DNA of 64,000 nt from Bigelowiella natans CCMP2755 (Eukaryota > Cercozoa > Chlorarachniophyceae): the NCBI GenBank assembly GCA_000320545.1, contig ADNK01002058.1:40001-104000 (forward strand), read 5' to 3'. A model generated the notes under the pieces. It worked only from the letters and a program-made list of their open reading frames with translations, was not told the DNA's origin and searched no databases. Each line of letters begins with the position of its first letter. The stretch's first letter is position 1. Shown piece after piece: positions 1 to 10,724 of this stretch. The position numbers were made by a program, and so were the translations under genes.

Positions 1-1000
1 GTGATGACATAGAGTCCTCTCGTAGTAGCAGACAGATCCCAAACCGGCCCCACAACAATGCTTTGTGCATCGCATGCTACGCAACTTTCACTGCGTTTCA
101 TCTGAGCAATTAATCGTCTCATGAACAGCACATGTAGCTTGTTGGAGGAAGGAAGCATGTGTAGGCTGCTAGTATCAAATAGCTGTGCGCATGTTGGCAC
201 AAACATGTGTCACCAGAAATCATCTTTGCAGGGCATCATTTATCGATCTGGTCACGTGCGTCATCCGCAGCGTGCTAGCGTGTCGTCGTGCGGTCGCAAA
301 ACGAAGTGCAGTGACGCCAACTATCTGTTACTAGCGCTCTAGCTAGCTAGCAGCGCTGTTGCATGCCCATTACCGTTGTGTACTCACCATGCCTCTAGAC
401 GTGATCGTGTTCACTGCATTGCCTGCACATCACGTCACGCATTGCACGATGCATCCATCACGCACAGCCATGCGCACGCTAGCATGTCTAGATGTCATGC
501 CAGCACGACGCATTGCTGCATTGAGGAATGTGATGATGTGATTCACAGTGACTGTGCTAGCCAGCTGATGCATTGCTGCACACGTGCACTCCATTTCTGG
601 ATTTGTGCAGCATCCACAACGAATGAATGAGTGGAGCAGTCCCACAGGAGCGGTTGCAGGATCACAGGTCACGCCAACTCATCTGCGCGTGACCTGCTGC
701 TCAATCACTGGACGATGAACAATGAACTTGATGATGGACTGGATCCCCAGATTGCAACAAGATGTGGTCTAGTGGTCCACGTCATCGAGTTTTTTTCTTT
801 CTTTCCCAGGCTGTGGAGGAGCATCGACTCTTCCGAACACCGAAAAGAAGAAATGAGAAAGAAAGAAACTTTGTTGATCGACTACATTTCAAAAGTGTTG
901 CATGACACTTGCAAAGCACGAAAATGAATCGCAGTGCCTCGAGCTGAAGACCACGAGGACTCACTGCTAGACTGGTGTGTGTGTGTGAAAACCATCACGA
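1..1000. other. Spacer of the GCATGC/GCTAGC-rich class
   Basis: No gene recognised. The first kilobase is dense in palindromic words such as GCATGC, GCTAGC, CATG and TGCA (for example near 80, 270, 345 and 480) and has no long microsatellite. The short open frames here show no domain or codon pattern I trust. The same texture is found downstream of most genes in this window, so I infer that this is the 3' flank of a gene lying to the left of the window. Confidence 0.5.
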
Positions 1001-1129
1001 TGCAAAATTGGCGTGCATGAGACGACATCGAGATGTCAGGAGATGGAAACAGCTCGAGACACAGGAACACCAGAAAACGCAGTGGACCATCCAACTGCGA
1101 CAATGACTTCTGGAGACACTTCGGGACAG

Positions 1130-1147
1130 TTCTGGAATGTTCCCGAA
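1130..1147. promoter_or_regulatory. Heat shock element (four alternating TTC/GAA units)
   Basis: The sequence TTCTGGAATGTTCCCGAA is a perfect array TTC-nn-GAA-nn-TTC-nn-GAA, the canonical binding site of heat shock factor trimers. It lies about 270 bp upstream of the small heat shock protein start codon at 1416. Further isolated TTC or GAA units flank it (about 1108-1160). Function is inferred from the match and the position. Confidence 0.8.
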
Positions 1148-1415
1148 CTGCTGTTCTCCAGTTCCAAAACACAGAAGGTTTGTTTGGTGCGACACCGTGA
1201 TTCGAATTCTGTGAACGAAAATCAACCGGACATTCACTCCCGAAACAACCGAGATTCATCCCGAGGTGTGTCTGGAAATGCTCAAAGAGAAGCCGGAAGG
1301 CATCCCGAAAGACCCGACCGAGCAGAAGACTGTGCAGTGAATATTCCTCCACTCTGCCGTCACCATCATCAAAACTCAAACTCCCAAACGATCGACTGAC
1401 AGCAACTTGAGAACG

Positions 1416-2114
1416 ATGATGATGTTCCACAACCACTTTCATCCTGCAGCAGCAGCTACATCCCTTCTGCGGCCAGGATTCAGACGAACCTTCGACCACG
1501 CCTTCCCCGACCTTCGCGATTTCTACAGTGCTGCTGAGCTCGAAGAAGCTTTCGAATCAATGTCTCGTGACATGAGGAGACACGAGCAGCTCCTGACCAG
1601 GTCTCCAATGACTGGATCCCCAAGAAAGAGACAGAAGACAGTAGAAATCCCAATAGCTAAAGAATCGGCATCTGACGCTAAGAGAGTGACTGATGCAAAC
1701 AACGAGGGGGGGAAAGTGTCAACTGATGCAACGGCAGACAAATCAGTCGCCAGGAATGAAGGATTCAAAGACATATTCTCAAACGAATCCTCAGATGATT
1801 GGTTTACCGGATTGCCCTCATCCTCCTCTCTGCTACAAAGAAACGAGGAAGCCGATCAATACACTTTCACATTGGACAAAGCCATTGGAGACATCAAGTG
1901 CTCGGTGAGGGATAACAACCTTTACATCAAAGGGGAAAAAGAGGAAAATTACGATAACGGTTACTACAAAGAGAGTTTCACTCGATCTTTCTCCCTCCCC
2001 CCGAACATAGAGACTGATGAGGCGAAGGCAGAACTTGTCGACGGCAAACTGAGCATAAATATCCCAAAGTCCATTCCCTCCAAGATGGAGAAGGAGGAGA
2101 CTACCAGAACATAA
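1416..2114 (+). CDS. Small heat shock protein (HSP20/alpha-crystallin family)
   Basis: An uninterrupted frame of 232 residues. An in-frame TTG at 1407 is not needed: three consecutive ATG codons begin at 1416 and I use the first. Residues about 140-220 form an alpha-crystallin domain, with DQYTFTLDKA at the start, a DNNLYIKGEKE strand, the aromatic stretch ESFTRSFSLPPN and the late A-E-L-VDGKLSINIPKS block that defines the family. The N-terminal arm is long, with a phenylalanine- and histidine-rich start and a charged low-complexity middle. Family members are ATP-independent holdase chaperones that form oligomers; no targeting signal is obvious, so a cytosolic location is likely. The gene is intronless, as is common for stress genes, and has a strong heat shock element upstream. 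Confidence 0.9.
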   Translation: MMMFHNHFHPAAAATSLLRPGFRRTFDHAFPDLRDFYSAAELEEAFESMSRDMRRHEQLLTRSPMTGSPRKRQKTVEIPIAKESASDAKRVTDANNEGGKVSTDATADKSVARNEGFKDIFSNESSDDWFTGLPSSSSLLQRNEEADQYTFTLDKAIGDIKCSVRDNNLYIKGEKEENYDNGYYKESFTRSFSLPPNIETDEAKAELVDGKLSINIPKSIPSKMEKEETTRT

Positions 2115-2474
2115 CGTGTTAAGGGATATGTACATTAGGGTGATTATTGATAAAATTTAGTCTTTTCATTACACCCGTCGTCTCATGTAGACATGCAAAT
2201 AATCAATATTCTATTTAGCATTCATGTATTTGCAGATGGTGAATAGCGCATACTAATTGTTCAGATATTTCCATGTTGCTGCCGCGTGAGCTTTCATTGT
2301 GCAACCACATCTCTTGTGATGTGCGCATGCGTGTCTGTAGTGCGCTATGCATTGCCGAATTTTAAATAGCTATGACGAAGATTAAAACTTGATCTTGCAT
2401 CTCATCGTGCACATGCATTCTTGTGTTTTGCGTGTGCTTGCTGATCAATGCTGCTTAGAATCATGGAAATGATT
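2115..2474. other. 3' flank of the small heat shock gene
   Basis: No gene seen. AT-rich just after the stop, then words such as GCGCATGCG and TGCATTG (about 2320-2420) typical of the 3' spacers of this window. It separates a + gene from the 3' end of a - gene at 2475, so this is a convergent spacer. Confidence 0.5.
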
Positions 2475-3893
2475 CTACTTCCTACAAGATTTTTTTTTGG
2501 GTTGGTAAGTCTTCGTCCTTTTCTCCTCCACCGGCCCCGGCGGCGGCTGCTTATACTTCTTGCCCTGGTTTCGAACCGAGAGCTTCTTCAGCCTTCCTTG
2601 ATAATGAGATGGAGCTGCGAAGAGGAATCTGTTCCATCTTTGCTGTCGCTGTAACTGTTGAATGCTCGCCCCTTGCGGCTGCCTTCTGTAGTCCTCGCCG
2701 AGGAGGCTTCTACGCTCGAAGAAATCATTGGGGGGGGGGGGGGGCAGGAACAAATGGACAACAGATACGACGATGACGTTATATTTCACATGTTAGTTGT
2801 GTTTGCGTGAAAACATGAGAGCCAAACTCGCTGTCGCATACTGAATGCTGACCTTCCATACTTCGGGGGCCTTCCACGACGCCTATGTTTCACTCTAGCG
2901 ACCGAGTCACCCCATATCTGCGACAACATATCGAAGGGGGGGTTGGTGAGGAAGGGACGGGGGGCAGAAGCAAAGCACGATGATCATGATATTTGTGCAA
3001 CATCATCTAGAGCGATGTTGATTTTGTAAAAAATGAAGAGCATGGTTTTTAATTCTGGGACAGAGCAAGGAGGCCGATCGTCGCACGATAGTAGAGAGCC
3101 TCCTCCGCTCAATCCAAAGCCATCCGAAATTGGTATTCAAATGTTGATTCAGATACGACTGATCTATCGTTCTTATGTTCTCTTACTTCAGAGACTCGAT
3201 GTCTCCTAAGGGCCAAGCAGGGCTGATTTTCCGCCTCAAGATCGCATGCCTTTTGGGAGAGGACGCGGTGCATCGTGGCGCTCTTTTGGATTCCCATGCC
3301 TTAACACGCACATTATACATTACAAATCCGTGGTGTCATTTGCGTAATATTTAAAAAGAGGAAAGAAGAAGGGGGCAGGGGGGGGAGGGGGGGGGGCTGG
3401 ATGAGACGGAGTAACTAAATATCAAATGGCCACGACGCTGATATAGGAAAAATCGATGATTCGAATTATTTCCCTCCTATACTCCGCTAGAGCATGTAAC
3501 ACAGATAAAATTTAGGCCATTCCTCCCCATCAAGACCAAGAGGCCATCATTAATGTTTTCCGATTTACGGAGTTTGAATACTTCCTCCCCCATTACATCA
3601 TCTATGGCAGTAGTACCGACACGATAGCACTGGGCAAGGAAATTCGTTGCATCTATGCTTAAGTTTCCCGCAGCCCTGTTGTTTGAGTAACAAATGTGAG
3701 CAAAAGAACATTCTTTAGAGACAGTGGATGCACGTGGGGAGGGAGGGGGGGTAGGAGAGTACTATTACTACTACTACATCAACTGCGTGGCTGCTACCGT
3801 TTACAAAGATCATAGATGGAACAACATCCCAAACACATCATGATCATATTCCCAACTAAAGCTGTGGAAGTGTGTTGGCGCGCACACAGGCAA

Positions 3894-3940
<47 letters not shown>

Positions 3941-4875
3941 ACACGCACACATACACGCACACACGCACACTCTTCTCCTCCTCTCCCTCCCCCCCCCCCA
4001 TCTCTTAAAGTTCTTTTTCCTACTTTGTGAAAAGAATAACTCCCAATTGCGGATCCGCTTCCTCTCCGAACTCCTTAAACAGGCCCAAGCACTTAACAGC
4101 CCCGAGCCATACCAACGCCTATCATCATCGTTGACGTCGTCGGCAGCATGTTAGATGGAGTGGAAAAACAAGCAAAAAACAAGGAAGGAGAACCATAATA
4201 AAAGAGAATAGCGCTATTGCGGATTTGGGAAAATGCCATGATATCCTGCCCCCCCCCCGATCGAAACCCGTGAGTATCATGGATATTCTACCAAATCAGC
4301 AGGAAATCGAATCATTAAAGCTTACCCTTGTATTGGCGATCTTTGCGGCTTCTCGGAGGTAGTGCATTGCGGTCGGGATGTTGCGCGAGATAGGTTCAAT
4401 GCCCTTTCAGCAGCAGCAACAACGACAATAACGACAAAATGAAATCGCCCGGAGAAGTACACTTTCAGTCAATACAACCAAGAAGGTCGTCATTAGCACA
4501 TTTTCGCGGGAAAAAAGAAGAGCGACAAGCTGATGCGAGCGTGATTTTGGATGGGGACGGCGACTACGATGGCGACGAGGCACTACATAGTAGTACCTCT
4601 CTATACATCTCATAGAGCGCGCACATTGCTCTCGGGTCTCGGACCATATTCGCCCTGAGCCATTGTCGGCAGGAGGAGGAGGAGGAGGAGGAGGAGGAGG
4701 AGGAGGAATGATGGATGATGATGATGGTTTTGATGGAATGGTGATAAAAATGATAAGGATGGGGAAGAAAGAAGGAAATGGAGGAGGAGGAGGAGGAGGA
4801 GGAGGAGGAGGAGGACCTTTGTAGAAGGAAATCGACTTGGGAATGGTTCTCCGAATGTAGTGTATGTTGGGCATG
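2475..4875 (-). CDS. Sel1-like repeat protein with AT-hook-like C-terminus (partial model)
   Basis: Phase-compatible minus exons, 5' to 3': 4817..4875, 4597..4654, 4326..4403, 3597..3652, 3187..3299, 2853..2917 and 2475..2709 (stop at 2475). The first three splice to a Sel1/TPR-like helical repeat: DFLLQR-ANMVRDPRAMCALYEMYREG-IEP then RNIPTAMHYLREAAKIANTR; 3597..3652 adds ATNFLAQCYRVG. The last two give a basic tail with HRRRGRPPKYGR, an AT-hook-type minor-groove motif, followed by a glutamine- and lysine-rich end. Sel1 repeats are protein-interaction scaffolds; the AT-hook suggests a chromatin role. Links between 4326 and 3652 and between 3597 and 3299 are less certain, and the 5' end is not found. 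It could be part of the same transcription unit as the zinc-finger exons at 5105-6457. Introns hold GGA, CA and GA microsatellites. Confidence 0.5.
3901..3936. repeat. (GA)n microsatellite
   Basis: About 18 GA units in a probable intron or spacer of the Sel1-repeat gene, followed by CA-rich DNA. Confidence 0.95.
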
Positions 4876-4888
4876 CTGTTGTCCCGTC

Positions 4889-4924
<36 letters not shown>
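4676..4924. repeat. Cluster of (GGA)n, (GGA)n and (CA)n microsatellites
   Basis: GGA runs at about 4676-4706 and 4781-4814 and a CA run at about 4889-4924, all lying in introns around exons 4597..4654 and 4817..4875 of the Sel1-repeat gene. Confidence 0.95.
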
Positions 4925-4925
<1 letters not shown>

Positions 4926-5104
4926 TACAAATCATTAATATAAAGATGTGTGTGTATGGCCCTGTGTGCACGTTTTTAGCACAATAGCAAGCCGTACATC
5001 ATGATATTGCACCATCATCTTCGTAGATAAAATATCTATTCTGGAATTTATAAACTGTGCTCTATTTGTAGAAATTCAATCCTTCTCTTTATCGTCATCC
5101 TTAC

Positions 5105-6457
5105 AGGGGGAAAGGAGGCGTAGCAGTACGCACACTGCTGGGGGGGGGCCGAAACGTGGCTCTGGAACGAACAAATACTTAGAAATTCTAAGTGCAATTA
5201 AAGGCATCACTACAGCTTCATTGCCACCTCCCCACCATCAGCACTGACCACACACACACACACGCCCTCTCCTCCCCCTTCTCATCGAACACTTAAAATG
5301 CTGTAGTAATTCAAAACCCCATAATATCGGAAAGGAACACCACCATCGCGTGCCGCATATATCCTGCCTTTTCCAGGTAATTTTTCCCGCACAAAGAACA
5401 ATTGAAGACAGGGTATCTAAGGAGGAGGAAGAGGAAGAGGAGGAGGAGGAGGAGGAGGAGGAGGAGGAATTATCAAATAGTCACAATTTATCGCCGTCCT
5501 CCCTCCCCTCCTTAGCATGGAAGATACCCTGTATGTAGCTTGCAATGCCGTATCAGGCTCGATCGAACGTTAAATCTCCTATTGCACCTGACGGAAGAGG
5601 AGCCGTCCTTATCAGGAGGATGCAGTCTTTTCTAATTTCAATGACAGTGAAGGTGATTAGTAGCTGTTTCAGTGCTATTCGCTACATTGAGCATCGATAG
5701 GGTTGCACGCCAGTGTGTACGCGCATATGCCTGTTGATGGATATAATAACTGTTTTAGTTCAATATGCCTGAATAGAGGGGAAATTTCCATGACGAGCGT
5801 TGTTTTGACAAAATCAAATACACAACATGATGAGGAGGGGCACACACCGATTGAGCGCCTCTTTCTGGGTGAATGCTTTCGAACAGTTCTGAGTAAATGG
5901 AGGAGGAAGAGAAGCGGAAGAAATTCACGCCAAACATACAACACACATACACTTACACACACACAGACAGATTCGTCGTTCAGCGTCGCTGAAGTATATG
6001 GCCTCTACAAAAAGAATGGAGGCAACCCCACGTATACACTCACAACACAGATACGCACATTGCACTTGAACGGTCTTTCTTTGGTATGCGTCCGCTGGTG
6101 GACAATGAGGTAAGAGCTGTGAGCAAATAAACGACCGCATACTCTGCACTCATAGGGCCGCGATCCTGTGTGACCTCGGCGATGAGCCTGCAAAGCAACT
6201 TGCTGGACGAATCTTCTCTCGCATAAGTCGCACTTATATCTGCGCCACCGCAAGGCGACGAGGGAGCAGCAGCAAGAGGAATGGCGATTTTGAAAAGAGC
6301 AGGTGTAGGAGAAGGGGGGGGGGAGAAGCAATTAGGCTTCGATGTATTCCACAATAAATCATTAGCATTTTGTAATATTTTGGAGTCTTACGGCTTCCAT
6401 TCTGCTTCTGATTTCCGATTGCTTTCTATAGCTTCTCTTGCTTCGCGCTCGTTAAAC
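5105..6457 (-). CDS. C2H2 zinc-finger protein (5' and 3' ends unresolved)
   Basis: Seven small minus exons splice in phase: 6392..6457, 6059..6239, 5848..5888, 5686..5730, 5528..5587, 5341..5416 and 5105..5137 (the link to the last is by frame only). They encode tandem classical fingers: YKCDLCERRF-x-H-x-H with HTG linker, YECRVCGRLF, FKCNNCSKAF (split by an intron between the two cysteines), YRCSMCNRRF (also split between cysteines), FNCSLCGKNY and QCAYCYASF. Linkers such as HTGSRPY and HTGVQPY are typical. Such arrays bind DNA, so a transcription factor is likely. The stretch 6593-6990 on the same strand probably holds 5' exons but I could not fix them. The 6392..6457 exon is preceded by a CT/GT repeat ending in its acceptor. 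Confidence 0.75.
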
Positions 6458-6463
6458 CTGTGG

Positions 6464-6498
<35 letters not shown>

Positions 6499-6523
6499 AG
6501 AGAGAGACAGAGAGAGAGAGACA

Positions 6524-6555
<32 letters not shown>

Positions 6556-7273
6556 TCTGCCATCACATTCCGATCCATCTGTTACTTTTTGGTCAACGGC
6601 TTACTGACGTCGTCGAGAAGTTTTCTGAAGCGATAATGGTATTGATACAGAGTCTCGGCTTCGCGTTGCTACTAGCCTTCTTCTCTCTATCGATTGCTTT
6701 GGGAAAGCCAGCAGCAGCAGCGCGCGGCGAATAGTTGAGGGTCCGGCATGCCGGACTCGCTGCTTCGGCTGCAACAATAGGCCCCCTGGGAGGATAAGAA
6801 GCTCTTAAGCTATCAGATGAATCGTTGAAAAACGTGTAAAGAATGCCAGGTAGCAGGGAGAGCAACAGGCCTCGCCTTCTCCAGGCGCTGCTTGCTCTCC
6901 CCGAATGCCCCCCCGCCCTGGCAGGCAGAAGCATCCGGAGGAGGAGGAGGTCTGGCTCAACGCTGCACAATCGCACAGTGCTGTTATAAGTCAAACCTCG
7001 CTTAATTTTTGGCCTAAATCAAGATACGTCGAGAACAAGAAAAGCAACCGCCAACCCGGCCGCAGATGGTCAAACCGATCACGTCCGGCCGCTTTATTAT
7101 TGTTCTGGATTTGTTGCCTTATTGGATTGACTATTTGGAACGGAATTCAAGCCTGCGACATCTAATTATAGCAGTCGCTCTTTATATTTCGAACCGCCAG
7201 TCGGTGCTTGTCGACCATTATGGAACCCGCGGCTCGGGAGGAGGCCGGGGATGTGTGATGAGCCATAAGAGGA
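6458..7273. other. 5' region between zinc-finger (-) and dioxygenase (+) genes
   Basis: Contains the (CA)n(GA)n tract at 6462-6555, which lies in the intron upstream of the 6392..6457 exon, and a minus-strand open frame 6593-6994 that may hold 5' exons of the zinc-finger gene. The remainder (about 7000-7273) would be the shared divergent promoter. I see no TATA box or other site I can defend. Confidence 0.35.
6462..6556. repeat. (CA)n then (GA)n microsatellite
   Basis: On the coding (minus) strand this reads CT repeats, then GT repeats, then the acceptor of exon 6392..6457, so it stands where a polypyrimidine tract should be. Confidence 0.95.
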
Positions 7274-9018
7274 ATGAGCGCCGATTCAAGAGCAAAGCTC
7301 GAAAAGCAGCAGCTGATCGATGACGGTTTCCTGATCATCAGGGGCCTTATTCCCCGGAAAATCGTTGATAACGCTGTTCGTGCGATAAATTCGAAGCTCG
7401 TAACCGATCATGTACCATGAGTAAACGAAATCTATGCGGAGAAGAGCTTATATACCGTTCTGTTTCTTAGAGCCATCAAACGTTGGCCTCGGGACATGAA
7501 GACCCCGTCACAGATCTATGGTAGCTGATCGGTAGATTCGTTCTCCGTGCTTCTCATATTTGTTATTGAATTGACTCATATAGGAACAAGACACCGCTGC
7601 CTTCGAGAGTAAATGTAATGCAGTAGACGACAACCACTTACCACGGGAACTACCTCACGTTTATATTATCAGGATTTTACTGGACCTTTGAAGCAAGATC
7701 CCTGGCCTTTCAAACACGCCCAGGTACTCTCAGGCAACATTATTTTGCATTGTAATCGTAAGCGAATGTCGGTTTCAGATCGCGCTGGTAGCTCCGGGAA
7801 GTGGTTGCGGGAAAACCCCAGACGAAAAGCACTCTAACTTCGTACCATGGAAGGTGCCTTGCTTTGTTTGCTAAACTGGTCCGCTTTGGGCTTCAAGGCC
7901 GTACCCCCCCGCCCGCCCCCCCCCCGGTCAACACCCTGCTTTGATATAATGCAGGGTTGGGAAAACGGCTGGCACATTGACGGACTTGCTGATCCACACA
8001 ACGCCTTCACTCCAAAGGTTGTGCATATAATGATCGCAGGAATCGTAGGAAATTCTCCATGACTTGAAATCGACGTACAATGGGTAGGGAGAGATACATG
8101 GATTTACTGCTCTGGTTGGAGTTCTCTTGTCGGATGTTAACGAGCCGCTAAGGTTGCAAGGACTACCCACCTTTGCGAATCGATCAAAAACGAATGAAAT
8201 TAAGGGAATTTATTGTATGCAGTGGAGAATTCGTCGTCTACCCTGGCTCGCACTATAACTTGGCACGTATTTATGGACGAGACCCCACCAACCTAACCTT
8301 GATGAGGAAGGAGGTCAATACTTGATTTCGTGTGGTCGCTTTGACACATCTCGGCAGGTGCTTTACGGACATCCCTGCTTTCCATTTAGGGTACAAAATC
8401 TCTCGAAATAGCTAAAAAGGAGCAACAAAGTGATGACTCTAAACGGGGGGGGAACAGCAAATGGCCGGCACCCGTTCACTTCACGGGCAAGGCTGGAGAC
8501 GTTATTATCTGCAATTTCCTGCTGGCTCATAACGTAGCGCCCAACCGATCTCCAAATATTCGGTACTCTGTCGTATCAAAACTTAAATAATACGGCATGA
8601 TCTTCCAACTTCCAATGTTTTGTTGTCTGGCAGATACGCCGTCTACTTTCGCCTCCATAGCACGTTATTCCCAGAGGGGAAGTTTTGGTGGAAGTGCTTC
8701 CGTCCTGTGGCAATGGCCCTCCCTTGGCACGATTGGGGTGGGCTTCGAGATGTTTCGTGCCCAGCAAGGCAGGCAGGAAGGCCTCAAAAAGATTGTAGGT
8801 GCTTGGAAGATATTAGAGAACAAGAAAAGCTAAGTATTGGCTGCGGAGCAGATGCGAAGCAGCACGCCTATTCGAAGGCTAATCACAATAAAATAACTGC
8901 AGCTACAGCGATTAGCATGTTTCCCAACTTGGCCTCCGATTTGGTAGAGGCTGTTGTCGTTGCCCATGAAGGAGATGCGAATCTCGTGATAGCTGAGCTG
9001 CTGAAGATGAAATTATAG
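7274..9018 (+). CDS. Phytanoyl-CoA dioxygenase-like protein with C-terminal CUE/UBA-like domain
   Basis: Exons 7274..7399, 7471..7520, 7584..7608, 7673..7723, 7779..7853, 7955..8017, 8094..8152, 8223..8313, a likely small exon near 8358-8391, 8458..8562 and 8634..9018. Start ATG at 7274 gives LIDDGFLIIRGLIP, the usual PhyH opening. The iron-binding H-x-D is in ENGWHIDGL (7955 exon), the distal histidine in FLLAHNVAPN and the 2-oxoglutarate-binding arginine in NIRYAVYF (8458 and 8634 exons). Such enzymes are Fe(II)/2-oxoglutarate oxygenases; the substrate is unknown. The last about 40 residues (ISMFPNLASDLVEAVVVAH, then LVIAELLKM) match a CUE-type ubiquitin-binding helix bundle. The junction between 8313 and 8458 does not close cleanly in phase, so one small exon edge is wrong in my model. 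Confidence 0.8.
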
Positions 9019-9745
9019 TACCAAACTGTTCTACATGCTATATCAGCTTCTCAGTGGACTCCTAGCTAATTTGCAAGTCGATCGCTTGTGAATCGTCCTA
9101 TGATTTCTGGCCACACTCAAGAACCTTTTAATATCCTCGCAAACAATCGGTGACATATAGTCCATTACGAAGCGCGGTGCATCGCCATGAGTTTTCACGA
9201 ACACAGTTTTTATGCATGCTCGCAATACTCATTGACTGCTCGATTCGCTGCGCTGGTGTTGCTACATCGATCGAGCGGCCAGTCATATTGTGGAGCATCT
9301 TTTGGCACGTTTGTGTAGCTTTGCATGAGACTAGTGTCATTTGCAATGCCGTACGTACAAGCTAGCACAGTGCGCAGCATTGTGCAATGTCATTATTTAG
9401 CTTCATAGCGACACGGAGGTCAAGCAATATCTTACATACATGGTCGCGTTTGTTGTTGCTATTTTACACGCTCACCGATATATAGTTTCGTGTATTGTAC
9501 TGCAAATAGAAGCGAGCGAATCATTTAGCGGCATGTGAGAGAAGGGGGCTGCGGTAAGATGCATGCGCAGCTACCGCGAGCGTAGCCAACAATCAGCCCT
9601 GATCTCGTAAATCACAAGAATCACGCAAGTACACCTAGAAAGACGTGTGATATGACACACTCTGCTGTTATTACACAGTATGGATGAAATTATGTTGGTG
9701 CTCGGAAGTTAATAGCATTTGTTTCGGATTTACATCGTCTAGTTA
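9019..9745. other. Convergent 3' spacer
   Basis: Lies between the stop of the dioxygenase (+) and the stop of the photolyase (-). No gene. Rich in CATG, TGCATGC (about 9213), GCTAGC (about 9361) and related words, with no microsatellite. Confidence 0.5.
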
Positions 9746-10671
9746 TTAGCATGGAGGCAAAGTTCCTTTAAACCTATCCCCATCGCACATTAAGCTCTCT
9801 ACTATCTTTGGAGTCTTTCTGGGGGTGGAGAGCTCAGTGCTTGAGGTTTTCATGAACTTGGAAGAATGAGTTGGTTGCTCATTCCCCAAGTCCTCTGGAC
9901 CAGGACTATATCTCTTCAGTGGAGATTTAAAGAATGCTGGTTTGTTTCGAGCAGCTTCTGACATCTTTGTTTCCGATTCTTTTCCACGCTGGAAATGTCC
10001 TATTATTGAGCCCTGATGCTTCGCAGAGTGGCCGCTCTCGACTTGCTCAATGAAAGCACGAAGCTTTGCCAAGTCGTACCTAGTTCCATAGAGGAGGAGA
10101 TGAATATCGTAGCCTCCCTCTCTGCGTGATACATCATAGATTTGTCATATCTGATATAGCGCCGACATACACCACCTCTTCGCAATGCTTCTCGCTGATC
10201 GTGTCCTCACTTTGCCGTAGATATTCGATTCCTTGATACAACAAACACACATTTCTCGGTGACGGCTGAGAGAAGATGGTTGTGGCTCTAGGAAATATGG
10301 AAAAATATGAGCTTCCTTGACAGAACGTATGATGATAATAATAATAATACTAACAATAATAATAATGATGATAATGATAATAATGATGATGTGATGTGAT
10401 GATGAAAACGGTACAGATTTTGGTCCGTCAGCCCATCCAAGGCACCAAAGCAAACCCGCATAAGATGGGGGGGAAAGGCCTATTTGAAGCAGGATAGTGT
10501 TATGGCTTGTAGAGGATCAATCGTATCACCTACTCATCAAGATATCTATGTGCCACCGCAGTTGCACTCAACGGCATGTATTCTGTGCAGCAGCTCTCTG
10601 GTGTCGACAATGAGCTCCTCCCCTCCTTATCGTCAATGGGATTTGGAAGAAATTGTTGTACTACTCCCTCT

Positions 10672-10724
<53 letters not shown>

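Noticed and set aside
1013-1399. Plus-strand frame of 128 codons upstream of the small heat shock gene
   Set aside because: It overlaps the heat shock element, has low-complexity composition and no homology; more likely promoter and 5' UTR.
882-1499. Minus-strand open frame of 205 codons across the heat shock promoter
   Set aside because: It overlaps the heat shock element and the start of the small heat shock gene, shows no domain and has no splice context; taken as chance.
4407-4971. Three overlapping minus-strand frames rich in Pro, Ser or Leu with CVCVCV runs
   Set aside because: They are created by GGA and CA microsatellites in all three frames. Only the short spliced exons 4597..4654 and 4817..4875 are kept.
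6593-6994. Minus-strand frame of 133 codons as a confirmed 5' exon of the zinc-finger gene
   Set aside because: Three frames are open near its end, and only one joins the next exon in phase without clear protein character; left unassigned.
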